A stretch of DNA of 47,417 nt from CAJXZP01 sp041563475 (GCA_041563475.1 JBFFMY010000018.1:1-47417), one strand, 5' to 3'; positions 39,557 to 47,417 are shown, counted from the first letter of the stretch. The notes: generated from the sequence alone by a model not told the origin. Numbers and translations are program-made.

Positions 39557-39574
39557 TTTAGTCATTTGGGTAAA
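39557..39574. promoter_or_regulatory. TetR-type operator 2
   Basis: TTTAGTCATTTGGGTAAA repeats the operator-1 sequence with two mismatches, both in the left arm. The centres are 64 bases apart, about six helical turns, enough for cooperative binding of two dimers. Confidence 0.6.
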
Positions 39575-39586
39575 TAAATGAGTAGC

Positions 39587-39621
39587 GCAAAAAATAAGTC
39601 GCTTGAAACAAGCGACTTATT
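39587..39621 (-). terminator. terminator of the 904-aa T9SS gene
   Basis: Minus-strand AATAAGTCGCTTG-TTT-CAAGCGACTTATT is a perfect 13-bp stem (39593-39621) followed by six Ts in all. It lies 21 bases after the gene's stop. Confidence 0.88.
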
Positions 39622-39642
39622 CCAAATTTAAACTTTACTTTC

Positions 39643-42357
39643 CTAATGTTTCACAACAAATTTTGTGGAATAAAAATCATTTTCAGAAATTACTTTCAAG
39701 GTGTACATCCCCGCAGCCCATGATGTCACGTCTATGGTTTCGATTTCATTAGAAATTTGTCCGTTATACACATAAGCACCTTTGGCATCTATAATTTCAA
39801 TGGTTGCGTTAATCAAACGTGGATCTACATTAATGTTTATGATTTGAGTTGCTGGATTCGGATATAATCCAATTTGAATCTCATTTCCATTTTGATTAAA
39901 AATACCCGCACATACTTCCACTGTAACATTAACCGTATCGGCATCCGTACATCCTTGAGCATTTTCAACAATAACGGAATAGGTTCCTGAGGTATTCACA
40001 ACTATACTTTGGGTAGTAGCTCCCGTATTCCATGTAAAATTCGATCCACTTCCAGCATCTAAAGTATAGGACTCCGTATTACAAATTGTGGTATCCTTCC
40101 CTAAATCGACTATTGGAGAAACTAAAACAGTTGCCATTCCCGAATCACTGGAAGTACATCCATTTACCGTTGTCGAAACCCAATACAACCCAGAAATATT
40201 TCCAGAAATACTTGGAATAGTATCTCCAGTTGACCATAAATAAGATGCTCCAGATAGCGTGTTTACAGATAAAGAACCGACCGAGTTATCGCAATAACTT
40301 AATGCGGTATCCGATAATATAACAAGCGGATTACTTACTTCTACAGCTAAAGAGGTATCATAAGCTACGCAACCCCCTGGAGAGGTTACCGTTAAATAAA
40401 CAGGTCCAGCTTGGCTGATTTGTGTTGTTTTACCCGTTGTTCCGTTGCTCCATTGGTAAATATTCCCACTTCCAGCAGCAGTTACCGAGGTACTTAATCC
40501 CGTACAAAAATTAATGGGGTACATTCCAATTTGCGCAACAGGTGTTAAACCAGCTACAACCGAAACAAATCCAGTACTTGAACAACCTAATGTATTGGTA
40601 ATCGTAACGGCAAAAAAGCCACTTGTATTTACGGTGATACTCGAATCTGTAGAACCATTGTTCCATATGTAGGTATAGGTTGGGTCGTTATTCGCTGCGA
40701 GAGTAATAAAGTTATTATCACAAACTCCTGCACTAGCAGGTAAATTTACTGTTGGGTTAGGAAATTCCGCAACAATAATTGTATCTCGAACTTTACATCC
40801 ACGGACATCCGTCACTTCCACCCAAAAATTGGAATCAGCTGCAGTCACCGTTGAAGAACTCAATGTAACCCCATTACTCCATAAATAAGATGACCATCCC
40901 GAAGGAGCAGTAACCACCACATTCCCATTCGCACAATAGCCGGTATCATTTCCTAAACTAACACTTGGAAATGAAACCACCCCTAAATTAGCTCGGATAC
41001 CTAATGCAACACTAAATCCAGCACTTGCTAAATCAGTCCAACCCGTACCAATATTATAATATACCGAATTTTCTTCATAAAAATCAGGGGTATACCCTAA
41101 GGCAACATTTGTAACCGTTAATTGTTCAACGGCAATAAAGTACTTTCCTGGGTCCAAAATTCTATCGCATGTAAACTGAATAGTATACCAAGTAGAAGCT
41201 GAAGAAGGTATCGTGAAAATCGCTGTAGAATCAATTATTGCACCAGGTAAATTGGTCGTAGTATTCCACCCATATAATTTTAACTTTAATGTTTCCGGCC
41301 CGGTAGGTGAAATATCTGGATTTACCAATTTAAAGGAGACTGAGCTTAATGAATCGGTATTGAAAATTTCAAAAACCTGCCCAAGTTCACCCGTACCCGT
41401 AAATCCAATTCCTAAATTCACATCTCCATCTTCTCTCGCCATAATGGTATCCGATACTTCAAATTTTATTTCCGAAGAATCATTATAGTTTATGGTATCC
41501 ATTTCATTTATAGAAACAGTGAAATTCCCAATAAAAAGACCACTACCAGCTGGAGTGTACGAAGGAGTCAAAGCAATATTACTTTGTTGCCCGGGAGTAA
41601 GTTGAGCTAGTGAACCCGATAGTGGTGTGGTATTAATCGTTCCAGAAACCGTTACACCAGTAAGGGTATCTGCACCATCATTTTTTACCTCACTCGTAAA
41701 ACTCATGGGTTGAATTTGTTCTACAGGTATCATGTAGTAGAAATGCGAAGGAACTAATTCCAAGAAATTTGCGTCATATGCAGGCATTTCAACAATACTT
41801 ATATCATCAATAGCCATATCACCAGACCAAGAAGCACCATAAACGGCTCTGAATCTCACTTGAACAGGAGTTGTAAAAGAGCCCACATTAACAATTTTAT
41901 TTAACCAAGGAGATGTGGGTGATGTTTGTTGCGGCCCAATTAATGAATCCACATTTAAAGTCCATGAACTACCACTATACACATCAATATATAAGTTTCC
42001 CATTCCTGTACCCGCCATATGGTACCAAATGCTTAATCCAGGATTCACAAAACCAATGGAGGAAATGCTCGGACTCGTTAACACAGCAGTATCACCAGCC
42101 GCTGCAGGAGACGATGCTTCCACATATAAATAAATTCCAGAGGCGTTCCCAAGTGTATGATCAAACCTTGGCCCTGTTCCTTGGGAAAGAGTTGAATCTG
42201 CACGCGCACGCCAACTGTAACCCGTTGTTGGGGTGCCTACCCAACCATTTGCGAAAGTGCCTGTTGCTCCATTGGTTAATGCATCAAAATTATACGACTG
42301 AGAATGGCCAAAACTGCTCAAAATAAATAATACGGTAAGAGTGTAAAAATGTTTCAT
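39643..42357 (-). CDS. large T9SS-secreted protein with MAM-like and five Ig-like repeats
   Basis: A 904-residue exported protein. A signal peptide (about 1-20) is followed by a jelly-roll/MAM-like module (20-190, with SWSGDMAIDDISIVE), a linker Ig-like module with an NDGADTLTGV motif (196-300) and a second lectin-like module (300-460). Five tandem Ig-like repeats (464-815) follow, each with WSNG or WNTG-type cores and a pair of cysteines: C475/C521, C546/C592, C618/C663, C689/C734 and C759/C803. A type A sorting domain starts at IGLYPNPATQI (829). This is the usual make-up of surface adhesins or binding proteins. No enzymatic motif is visible. It is monocistronic, with a strong terminator. 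Confidence 0.88.
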   Translation of the reverse strand: MKHFYTLTVLFILSSFGHSQSYNFDALTNGATGTFANGWVGTPTTGYSWRARADSTLSQGTGPRFDHTLGNASGIYLYVEASSPAAAGDTAVLTSPSISSIGFVNPGLSIWYHMAGTGMGNLYIDVYSGSSWTLNVDSLIGPQQTSPTSPWLNKIVNVGSFTTPVQVRFRAVYGASWSGDMAIDDISIVEMPAYDANFLELVPSHFYYMIPVEQIQPMSFTSEVKNDGADTLTGVTVSGTINTTPLSGSLAQLTPGQQSNIALTPSYTPAGSGLFIGNFTVSINEMDTINYNDSSEIKFEVSDTIMAREDGDVNLGIGFTGTGELGQVFEIFNTDSLSSVSFKLVNPDISPTGPETLKLKLYGWNTTTNLPGAIIDSTAIFTIPSSASTWYTIQFTCDRILDPGKYFIAVEQLTVTNVALGYTPDFYEENSVYYNIGTGWTDLASAGFSVALGIRANLGVVSFPSVSLGNDTGYCANGNVVVTAPSGWSSYLWSNGVTLSSSTVTAADSNFWVEVTDVRGCKVRDTIIVAEFPNPTVNLPASAGVCDNNFITLAANNDPTYTYIWNNGSTDSSITVNTSGFFAVTITNTLGCSSTGFVSVVAGLTPVAQIGMYPINFCTGLSTSVTAAGSGNIYQWSNGTTGKTTQISQAGPVYLTVTSPGGCVAYDTSLAVEVSNPLVILSDTALSYCDNSVGSLSVNTLSGASYLWSTGDTIPSISGNISGLYWVSTTVNGCTSSDSGMATVLVSPIVDLGKDTTICNTESYTLDAGSGSNFTWNTGATTQSIVVNTSGTYSVIVENAQGCTDADTVNVTVEVCAGIFNQNGNEIQIGLYPNPATQIININVDPRLINATIEIIDAKGAYVYNGQISNEIETIDVTSWAAGMYTLKVISENDFYSTKFVVKH

Positions 42358-42478
42358 AGCTAAGATAAAATTTGAATTGCTCTAAAGTAAATATTTTAAA
42401 GCATTGAATTTGAATGGGATTCTACTTTTTTTTAAAAAACCGAGTTTACTTTTTCCTACAACATCTTGTTAGTTATTC

Positions 42479-42486
42479 TACTTTTG
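42479..42486 (+). promoter_or_regulatory. -7 promoter box (TACTTTTG) before msrA
   Basis: An exact TAnnTTTG match 22 bases upstream of the msrA ATG. The nearest TTG is ten bases upstream, closer than usual. Confidence 0.45.
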
Positions 42487-42508
42487 AATAATTAAACCAA
42501 ATACGATT

Positions 42509-43051
42509 ATGGAGAATAATAAATCTGAATTTGCCATTTTAGGTGCGGGATGCTTTTGGTGTATTGAAGCCATTTTTCAACAATTAAAAGGAGTAGAATC
42601 AGTCAAATCAGGATTTAGTGGCGGATTTGTTAAAAACCCTTCGTATCGAGAGGTTTGCAACGGAACTACCGGTCATGCCGAAGTAGCGGAAATAGTATTT
42701 AACCCTGAGGTTATTTCATTTGCAGAAATTTTGGAAATTTTTTGGAAAGTTCATGATCCAACGACATTGAATCGACAAGGAAATGATGTGGGTACACAAT
42801 ATAGATCCGCCATTTATTACACTTCCGAAATTCAGAAAAAAATCGCGGAAGATTATAAAAAACAACTAGACTCTTCCGGTACATTCATGAATCCCATAGT
42901 AACCGAAATAACTCCATTTGAAACATTTTATCCTGCGGAAGATTACCACACTAATTATTTCAATTTACACGGAGAGGAGCAGTATTGTCAGTTTGTAGTG
43001 CGACCTAAAGTAGAAAAATTTCAAGCGAAGTTTAAGGATAAATTAAAGTAA
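42509..43051 (+). CDS. msrA: peptide-methionine (S)-S-oxide reductase MsrA
   Basis: A 180-residue MsrA, standard length, which reduces the S-epimer of methionine sulfoxide in proteins. The catalytic motif is GAGCFWCIEAIF with C15 and C18. The family strings SGFSGGF, NGTTGHAEVAEI, FWKVHDPTT and NDVGTQYRSAIYY are all present, and C160 near the C-terminus (EEQYCQFVV) is a likely resolving cysteine. No signal peptide, so it is cytoplasmic. Its stop is seven bases from that of the convergent endonuclease gene. Confidence 0.95.
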   Translation: MENNKSEFAILGAGCFWCIEAIFQQLKGVESVKSGFSGGFVKNPSYREVCNGTTGHAEVAEIVFNPEVISFAEILEIFWKVHDPTTLNRQGNDVGTQYRSAIYYTSEIQKKIAEDYKKQLDSSGTFMNPIVTEITPFETFYPAEDYHTNYFNLHGEEQYCQFVVRPKVEKFQAKFKDKLK

Positions 43052-43058
43052 AACATCC

Positions 43059-44678
43059 TTATTTCACCACCAATTCTTTGATGGAAATTTGATTGCCTGC
43101 CGTAACTTTCACAACATAAATACCGGTAGAAAATTGGCGAACGTTTAATTCCTTGATTTGGTTCATATTTTCTTCAAAATAAACGCGTTTGCCTAAAACA
43201 TCATAAACCTCCAATTCATAATTATCATGTCCATCCCACGCAATTTTAAACGAATTTGAAGTGGGGTTTGGATAAATAACACATTCAGAATCCTTATTTA
43301 TTTCTGGAACAGAAACGGTATTCCACTCTCCTAGAAGCGCAATGGAAACACTGGGCATGCCGGTAATATTGGTATTAAAGGTTAGTTGCTCCGAAACCGT
43401 TGTGTTGGTTTGCGGATTTACTCCTAAAACGATTTCAACTGCCTCACCTGGCAATAAACCCATATCGCTCATGGCATTTTCAAAATGAAAATTGGTCGTA
43501 TTTGAAATCACAAAATCCGTTAATTCTACTAACTGGTTTCCCGTATTCACAATACTCAACGTATATTTTAAACTATCCAATTGAAAACGCATATCCACCG
43601 TGTCGCGAGACACAAAAACCCCTTCCACTGGAGTAGCCGTAGAATTTCCGGAAATTTTGGTAATTCTTTTTATGAATTGTGGATAATCAACAAATGGATT
43701 TCGGTTTTTTTGCACACTGGCAATATCATCGTTTCGTTTTGTATCAATGGTTGTTGGCGGATAGGTATTCATCCACGAACGTAAAATAGCCTCTTGCCCT
43801 TGTAAGTGATTAGAGTAATCTTGGTAACGCAGCACAAAATAAAACATGGCTCGTGCCACTTGGCCTTTATGGACATCTCGAGGTTCAAAAACTCCATTTC
43901 CCGCCTTTGATCCCCCAACGCTCCAAGTTGGAGTACCTGTTACTACGCCAAAGGGTAAGTTCCCTCTCGCACTATTAGCCGCTGCATTGGTTGGATACAA
44001 ATGGTGAATATCACTTTTCATTGGAAAGTTACTATTGAAAAATCCCTGTGGAAATGTATGTTCGGTATTGAACCCTTGATTTTGCGCATCTGTACGTGAG
44101 GTATACCCAATAATTAATTGTCCTGTATAAACTCCTTCAATCGTATTTTGAGTGGCTCCTTGTCCATTCACTTTTTTATTATCTAACACCATAAACATTT
44201 CATCTCTACCGCCATTATACCCCAGGTCAACCGCTCCAGAATTAAGAATTGATTTTAACGAGGACTTTAAATCTTGCTCCGTTTTATTGTAGGTGTTGTC
44301 GTAATAGGTGTTGTAAAATAATCCTTTCCCATCCAGTTTAATGAGGTAATCGCCTCTAAAATCGGTATGCACAACCGCATACATTTGATGCAAAATATTT
44401 TGCTCTGGTTGAAAATATATCCACACATCTTGAGAACCTGACGAAACAATAGTGAAAACAGAATCTTTTACAAAAAATGGCTTTATTCCATAAGAAGAAA
44501 AAACAGAGACCCCTTCAATTCCAATAGAATATCCTGAAGTATTATTGATAGTTAATTTCAAACTATCGGTATTCGGAAAGTAAACCGATTGAAAATCAAA
44601 TGTTTTAGTTGAAAAATCTAACGGTTGTGAGAATCCTAGTAAAGGAAGAAAAAGGAAAAAAAGCACTATATTTTTCAT
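43059..44678 (-). CDS. secreted endonuclease I family nuclease with T9SS sorting domain
   Basis: A 539-residue exported protein with a signal peptide (about 1-18), an N-terminal Ig/ASPM-like module, and an endonuclease I domain (about 123-335) containing FNTEHTFPQGFF (204-214) and the metal motif SDIHHLYPTNAAANSARGNLPFG. The YNGGRDEMFMVLDN and AVDLGY strings fit Bacteroidota members of the family. A second beta module (about 350-455) and a sorting domain (from ECVIYPNPTSNSF) follow. It probably degrades environmental DNA for nutrients; a role in defence is not supported. Four residues match the betabetaalpha-metal nuclease core. Confidence 0.9.
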   Translation of the reverse strand: MKNIVLFFLFLPLLGFSQPLDFSTKTFDFQSVYFPNTDSLKLTINNTSGYSIGIEGVSVFSSYGIKPFFVKDSVFTIVSSGSQDVWIYFQPEQNILHQMYAVVHTDFRGDYLIKLDGKGLFYNTYYDNTYNKTEQDLKSSLKSILNSGAVDLGYNGGRDEMFMVLDNKKVNGQGATQNTIEGVYTGQLIIGYTSRTDAQNQGFNTEHTFPQGFFNSNFPMKSDIHHLYPTNAAANSARGNLPFGVVTGTPTWSVGGSKAGNGVFEPRDVHKGQVARAMFYFVLRYQDYSNHLQGQEAILRSWMNTYPPTTIDTKRNDDIASVQKNRNPFVDYPQFIKRITKISGNSTATPVEGVFVSRDTVDMRFQLDSLKYTLSIVNTGNQLVELTDFVISNTTNFHFENAMSDMGLLPGEAVEIVLGVNPQTNTTVSEQLTFNTNITGMPSVSIALLGEWNTVSVPEINKDSECVIYPNPTSNSFKIAWDGHDNYELEVYDVLGKRVYFEENMNQIKELNVRQFSTGIYVVKVTAGNQISIKELVVK

Positions 44679-44696
44679 GACTCTGGTTTAAGTTTT

Positions 44697-44704
44697 CAAA
44701 AGTA
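44697..44704 (-). promoter_or_regulatory. -7 promoter box (TACTTTTG) before the endonuclease gene
   Basis: An exact minus-strand TAnnTTTG match 18 bases upstream of the ATG at 44678. Confidence 0.45.
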
Positions 44705-44747
44705 ACTTAATTCTAAAATACGGTAGCCTTTAAGTTAATGGATAGGT

Positions 44748-44755
44748 TAATTTTG
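44748..44755 (+). promoter_or_regulatory. -7 promoter box (TAATTTTG) before the ABC-F gene
   Basis: An exact TAnnTTTG match 34 bases upstream of the TTG start at 44790. Confidence 0.45.
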
Positions 44756-44789
44756 CACCTCCTAATTTCATAGATAAAAAAAGTACGTT

Positions 44790-46736
44790 TTGATAGGTGT
44801 AAATGGTATAAGTGTTTCATTTTCGGGAATTGATTTGTTTAAGGATATTTCTTTTTTGGTAAATACAAAAGATAGAATTGGTTTAGTTGGAAAGAATGGT
44901 GCCGGAAAATCAACGTTAATGAAAGTTATAATGGGTCGCCAAAAAGTAGATTCTGGCTCCATTACCATTCCATCGGATGAAAGTCTAGGTTATTTAGCCC
45001 AGGAACTGCTTTTTCAATCGGAAAAATCGGTGATTGATGAAGCATTAAGTGCGTTTCAGGAAGCCAATACTCTAAAAGAGGAAATCGACCATATCAACCA
45101 TCAACTGGAAACCCGTACCGATTATGAAAGTGAAGAATACCATCAACTCATTCATGATTTAACGGAAAAACATGAGCGTTTAGACATTATTGATCATGGG
45201 AATCCGGAAAGCGAGGCCGAAAAAATTCTAATTGGATTGGGTTTTACGCGCGATAAATTTCAAATGCGCATGAACCAATTCAGTATGGGATGGCAAATGC
45301 GGGTGGAATTGGCAAAATTACTTTTAATACGCCCTTCCCTCCTTTTATTGGATGAGCCCACCAACCACTTAGATATTGAAGCCATTATTTGGTTGGAAGA
45401 CTATTTATCGAATTACGCTGGAGCAATCATGATGATTTCTCACGATAAAATGTTTTTGGATAATGTGACCAATCGCACCATTGAAATTGTACAAGGAAAA
45501 ACATTCGATTATAAAGTCCCCTATACGAAATACTTAACATTACGGGCCGAAAGAATTGACCAACAGCTTAGAGCACAAAAAAACCAACAAGACTATATAA
45601 AGCAGCAAGAAAAATTTATTTCCAGGTTTAAAGCCAAAGCAACGAAGGCCAAAGCTGCTCAATCTAAACAGAAACAGTTAGATAAGGTAGAACGAATTGA
45701 AATTGATATTGTAGATAATAGCAGTATTCAATTCCGATTTCCAGAAGCAAAACGTGCAGGTCAAGTAGTTTTAAAGGCTGAGAATGTGGCCAAAGCATAT
45801 GGGAAAAACCAAATTTTTACAGATGTCAACCTAGAGGTCAATCGTGGAGAAAAAATTGCTTTGGTTGGGCAAAACGGTATGGGTAAGTCTACGTTTCTTA
45901 AGCTTTTCTGTGAAAACGAAGATTACAAAGGAACAATTACTTTAGGGCACAACGTAGAAATGAATTACTACGCTCAAGTTCAAGAAAACACGTTGGATAC
46001 GGAAATTACAGTATATCAAACCATTGAAAATATTGCCACCAACGAATGGACCAACCCGGCAAGGATGCGTGGGCTTCTTGGAACTTTTTTATTCATGGAG
46101 GATGATATGGACAAAAAAGTAAAAGTGCTTTCTGGAGGTGAAAAATCAAGATTAGCTCTGGCTAAAATGCTATTGGTTTCAAGGAACCTTTTGGTAATGG
46201 ATGAACCTACAAATCACTTGGATATTGCTTCCAAGGAAATGCTGAAAAAAGCGCTTTTGGAATACAACGGAACTTTGGTTGTTGTTTCTCATGATCGTGA
46301 CTTTTTAGATGGTTTAACAAATAAAACCTTTGAGTTTATTCACGGAAAAGTGCAAGAACATTTAGGTCCTATTAGTGATTTCCTAAGAAAACATCAATCA
46401 GAAAGTTTTCGGGAATTTGAAACTTCTGGAAATAAATCTTTAAAACAAGAGGTGAGCAAACTAGTGAAACAAGCCACCCAAGAAAAAGAATCCTACGAAC
46501 AGAAAAAAGAACGAGACAAGAGCATCCGAAAATTGCAAAAGGAAGTTCAAAATTCGGAGAAAAAAATAGAACGTTTAGAAAACGAAATTTCTGAAATTGA
46601 ATCTAAAATTGCTAAAAATGCAGCTGACAACCCTCAAGATTTATATCAAAAGCACGCTGACAAATCCAGAGAATTAGAAAACATAATGTCGGCTTGGGAG
46701 AAACAAGAATTAGAGTTAGAGAATCTACAATCTTAG
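44790..46736 (+). CDS. ABC-F family ATPase (Uup-like, ribosome-associated)
   Basis: A 648-residue ABC-F protein with two ATPase domains and no membrane segment. Domain 1 has Walker A GLVGKNGAGKST and Walker B LLLLDEPTNHLD; its signature reads FSMGWQMRVELAK. Domain 2 has ALVGQNGMGKST, LSGGEKSRLALAK and LLVMDEPTNHLD. The linker between them is charged, and a C-terminal coiled coil (about 555-648) resembles that of Uup-type members. The family acts on stalled or early ribosomes rather than in transport. The start is TTG at 44790: a stop codon lies five codons upstream in frame, no ATG precedes the conserved MIGVNGISVSF, and Bacteroidota homologues begin at this point. The gene is followed by the small-RNA candidate. 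Confidence 0.92.
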   Translation: MIGVNGISVSFSGIDLFKDISFLVNTKDRIGLVGKNGAGKSTLMKVIMGRQKVDSGSITIPSDESLGYLAQELLFQSEKSVIDEALSAFQEANTLKEEIDHINHQLETRTDYESEEYHQLIHDLTEKHERLDIIDHGNPESEAEKILIGLGFTRDKFQMRMNQFSMGWQMRVELAKLLLIRPSLLLLDEPTNHLDIEAIIWLEDYLSNYAGAIMMISHDKMFLDNVTNRTIEIVQGKTFDYKVPYTKYLTLRAERIDQQLRAQKNQQDYIKQQEKFISRFKAKATKAKAAQSKQKQLDKVERIEIDIVDNSSIQFRFPEAKRAGQVVLKAENVAKAYGKNQIFTDVNLEVNRGEKIALVGQNGMGKSTFLKLFCENEDYKGTITLGHNVEMNYYAQVQENTLDTEITVYQTIENIATNEWTNPARMRGLLGTFLFMEDDMDKKVKVLSGGEKSRLALAKMLLVSRNLLVMDEPTNHLDIASKEMLKKALLEYNGTLVVVSHDRDFLDGLTNKTFEFIHGKVQEHLGPISDFLRKHQSESFREFETSGNKSLKQEVSKLVKQATQEKESYEQKKERDKSIRKLQKEVQNSEKKIERLENEISEIESKIAKNAADNPQDLYQKHADKSRELENIMSAWEKQELELENLQS

Positions 46737-46752
46737 ACGAATTACTCGAAAT

Positions 46753-46768
46753 TAGGGGCTGTCCCCTA
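46753..46768. repeat. hairpin after the ABC-F gene
   Basis: TAGGGG-CTGT-CCCCTA, a perfect 6-bp GC-rich stem 16 bases after the ABC-F stop and just before a promoter-like pair. There is no T-run, so it is not a clear terminator. Confidence 0.4.
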
Positions 46769-46799
46769 TTGTTTGCACCATTTCCTACAAGTAGGTTTG
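46769..46799 (+). promoter_or_regulatory. promoter upstream of the candidate small RNA
   Basis: TTG (46769-46771), a 20-base spacer and an exact TAGGTTTG (46792-46799) fit the Bacteroidota consensus. No ORF follows before the terminator at 46857-46895. Confidence 0.5.
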
Positions 46800-46804
46800 T
46801 ACTT

Positions 46805-46895
46805 TAAGTTTTCATCATCGATAGTTGGATGTGAATTCAAATATCGACCCCGTTTTAAAAACCGTTTTGACCCTAATCAAAACGGTTTTTTCTTT
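46805..46895 (+). ncRNA. candidate small RNA of about 90 nt
   Basis: From the predicted start near 46805 to the terminator lies about 90 bases with no ORF. The middle folds as TCGATA/TATCGA (46818-46823 and 46842-46847), and the 3' end is the terminator hairpin. It is unlike any RNA family I recognise. The alternative is that this is just the 3' UTR and terminator of the ABC-F gene, with the promoter match by chance. Confidence 0.35.
46857..46895 (+). terminator. strong intrinsic terminator
   Basis: AAAAACCGTTTTGA (46857-46870) and TCAAAACGGTTTTT (46877-46890) form a perfect 14-bp stem with a six-base loop and the U-rich tail TTTTTTCTTTC. It serves the ABC-F gene, the candidate small RNA, or both. 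Confidence 0.85.
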
Positions 46896-46907
46896 CTGTA
46901 AATTAAT

Positions 46908-46915
46908 TACATTTG
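46908..46915 (+). promoter_or_regulatory. -7 promoter box (TACATTTG) before the last gene
   Basis: An exact TAnnTTTG match between the terminator and the ATG at 46933, 17 bases upstream. Confidence 0.45.
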
Positions 46916-46932
46916 ATGAAAATCGGTTCTAC

Positions 46933-47417
46933 ATGAAAAATATTTTGCTCCTCACATTTATATTTATTTCGGTAACTTCTTTTGGTCAAATCACCATTAC
47001 CCAAACCGATTTGCCTAAAGCAGGTCAAGAATACTATCGATCTTCCGCAATAGGAACAGGTTTTGACATATCGGAAACTGGAGCCAATTACACTTGGGAT
47101 TACACAAATTTAGAACGAACACAACGCGATACCTTCATTTATGAATTAGTTTCCAACGCCCCTATTTTTTACCAATTCTTGTTTAATAACCCCCTAACTC
47201 CTTCCTATCAGGCAACAGAAGCGAAATTAACAGCTGATATCGATTTAGGAGGTTTTATTTCCATGACCAATAACTTTCTGTTTTCAAAACAATCTTCCTC
47301 AAGTTGGACAGAAGTTGGAATTGGAACCACGATTTCTGGGGTGCCTTTGCCAACCAAATATTCGGATATAAAAACTAAACTCAATTTACCCTTAAATTAT
47401 CAGGATAATAACTCCGA
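46933..47417 (+). CDS. exported hypothetical protein, N-terminal part
   Basis: The reading frame stays open to the right edge, so only the first 161 residues are seen. It starts MKNILLLTFIFISVTSFGQ, a signal peptide cleaved near residue 19, followed by a Ser/Thr- and aromatic-rich mature part (ITITQTDLPKAGQEYYRSSA ... NYTWDYTNLERTQRD) typical of Bacteroidota exported or T9SS proteins. A sorting domain would lie beyond the window. The function is unknown. Confidence 0.75.
   Translation, partial: MKNILLLTFIFISVTSFGQITITQTDLPKAGQEYYRSSAIGTGFDISETGANYTWDYTNLERTQRDTFIYELVSNAPIFYQFLFNNPLTPSYQATEAKLTADIDLGGFISMTNNFLFSKQSSSSWTEVGIGTTISGVPLPTKYSDIKTKLNLPLNYQDNNS

Noticed and set aside
40000..41000. 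Regularly spaced repeats suggestive of a CRISPR array
   Set aside because: The regularity is at the protein level (71 residues, about 213 bases) with diverged DNA, inside one coding frame.
41913..42326. 137-aa and 72-aa plus-strand ORFs inside the 904-aa T9SS gene
   Set aside because: Antisense of a repeat-rich, low-complexity coding region; composition is biased to His, Pro and Gln, with no family signal.
43059..44678. Endonuclease I gene as a defence nuclease
   Set aside because: It has a signal peptide and T9SS sorting domain, so it acts outside the cell; no other defence genes are nearby.

Overview
The window is a 47.4 kb piece of an AT-rich chromosome from a member of the Bacteroidota, most likely the order Flavobacteriales. 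Four things point there. Three complete secreted proteins end in type IX secretion (T9SS) type A sorting domains, and a fourth gene cut by the right edge looks similar. Eleven genes carry the Bacteroidota -7 promoter box TAnnTTTG just upstream, and Shine-Dalgarno sequences are not evident. Family choices are typical of the phylum: DUF4293 next to rho, Rho with a long Lys/Pro/Asn/Gln-rich insert, ATP-type PckA, BshA, and a GH3 plus beta-lactamase-like fusion. The nearest genus cannot be named from the sequence alone. I found no rRNA, tRNA, insertion sequence, prophage, CRISPR array or recognisable defence island. This looks like core chromosome with small accessory pieces.

Layout. 1-4.5 kb: the end of a PlsC-like acyltransferase, a methyltransferase, a leftward four-gene unit (60-aa Cys-rich membrane protein, alpha/beta hydrolase, MOSC protein, HD phosphohydrolase) and mazG. 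4.6-20.8 kb: a TPR hybrid histidine kinase, then an AddA-type helicase-nuclease and, 7.5 kb away, its AddB-type partner. Between these two lie an S8 T9SS protease, a vWA-like membrane protein cotranscribed with fabG, a DUF423 protein and pckA. 20.8-26.9 kb: a TPR protein upstream of addB, a divergent 85-aa unknown, bshA, a NagZ/beta-lactamase fusion, and DUF4293. 27.1-32.1 kb: rho and dgkA overlapping by one base, a DinB-like protein, and a class A penicillin-binding protein. 32.2-39.5 kb: a leftward seven-gene operon of TetR regulator, TolC-like protein, HlyD-like protein, two ABC ATPases, two ABC-2 permeases and finally a CxxCH haem-binding protein. It resembles cecR-ybhGFSR with the dual ATPase split in two. 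39.6-47.4 kb: a 904-aa T9SS adhesin-like protein with five regular Ig-like repeats, msrA, a secreted endonuclease I, an ABC-F ATPase, a candidate small RNA, and the start of another exported protein.

How it fits together. The genes are packed tightly. Cotranscribed neighbours overlap by ATGA or TAATG in at least five places, and five convergent pairs are separated by 0-7 bases with no hairpin terminator. I see no clearly new multi-gene system. The strongest unusual signals are small: an intrinsic-terminator-like hairpin inside the first 60 bases of dgkA immediately after rho; paired TetR-type operators at the start of the efflux operon, whose two ATPases carry complementary motif losses; candidate small RNAs or orphan terminators at 46.8 kb and 26.4 kb; structured leaders before pckA and rho; and a 71-residue two-cysteine repeat array in the large surface protein.
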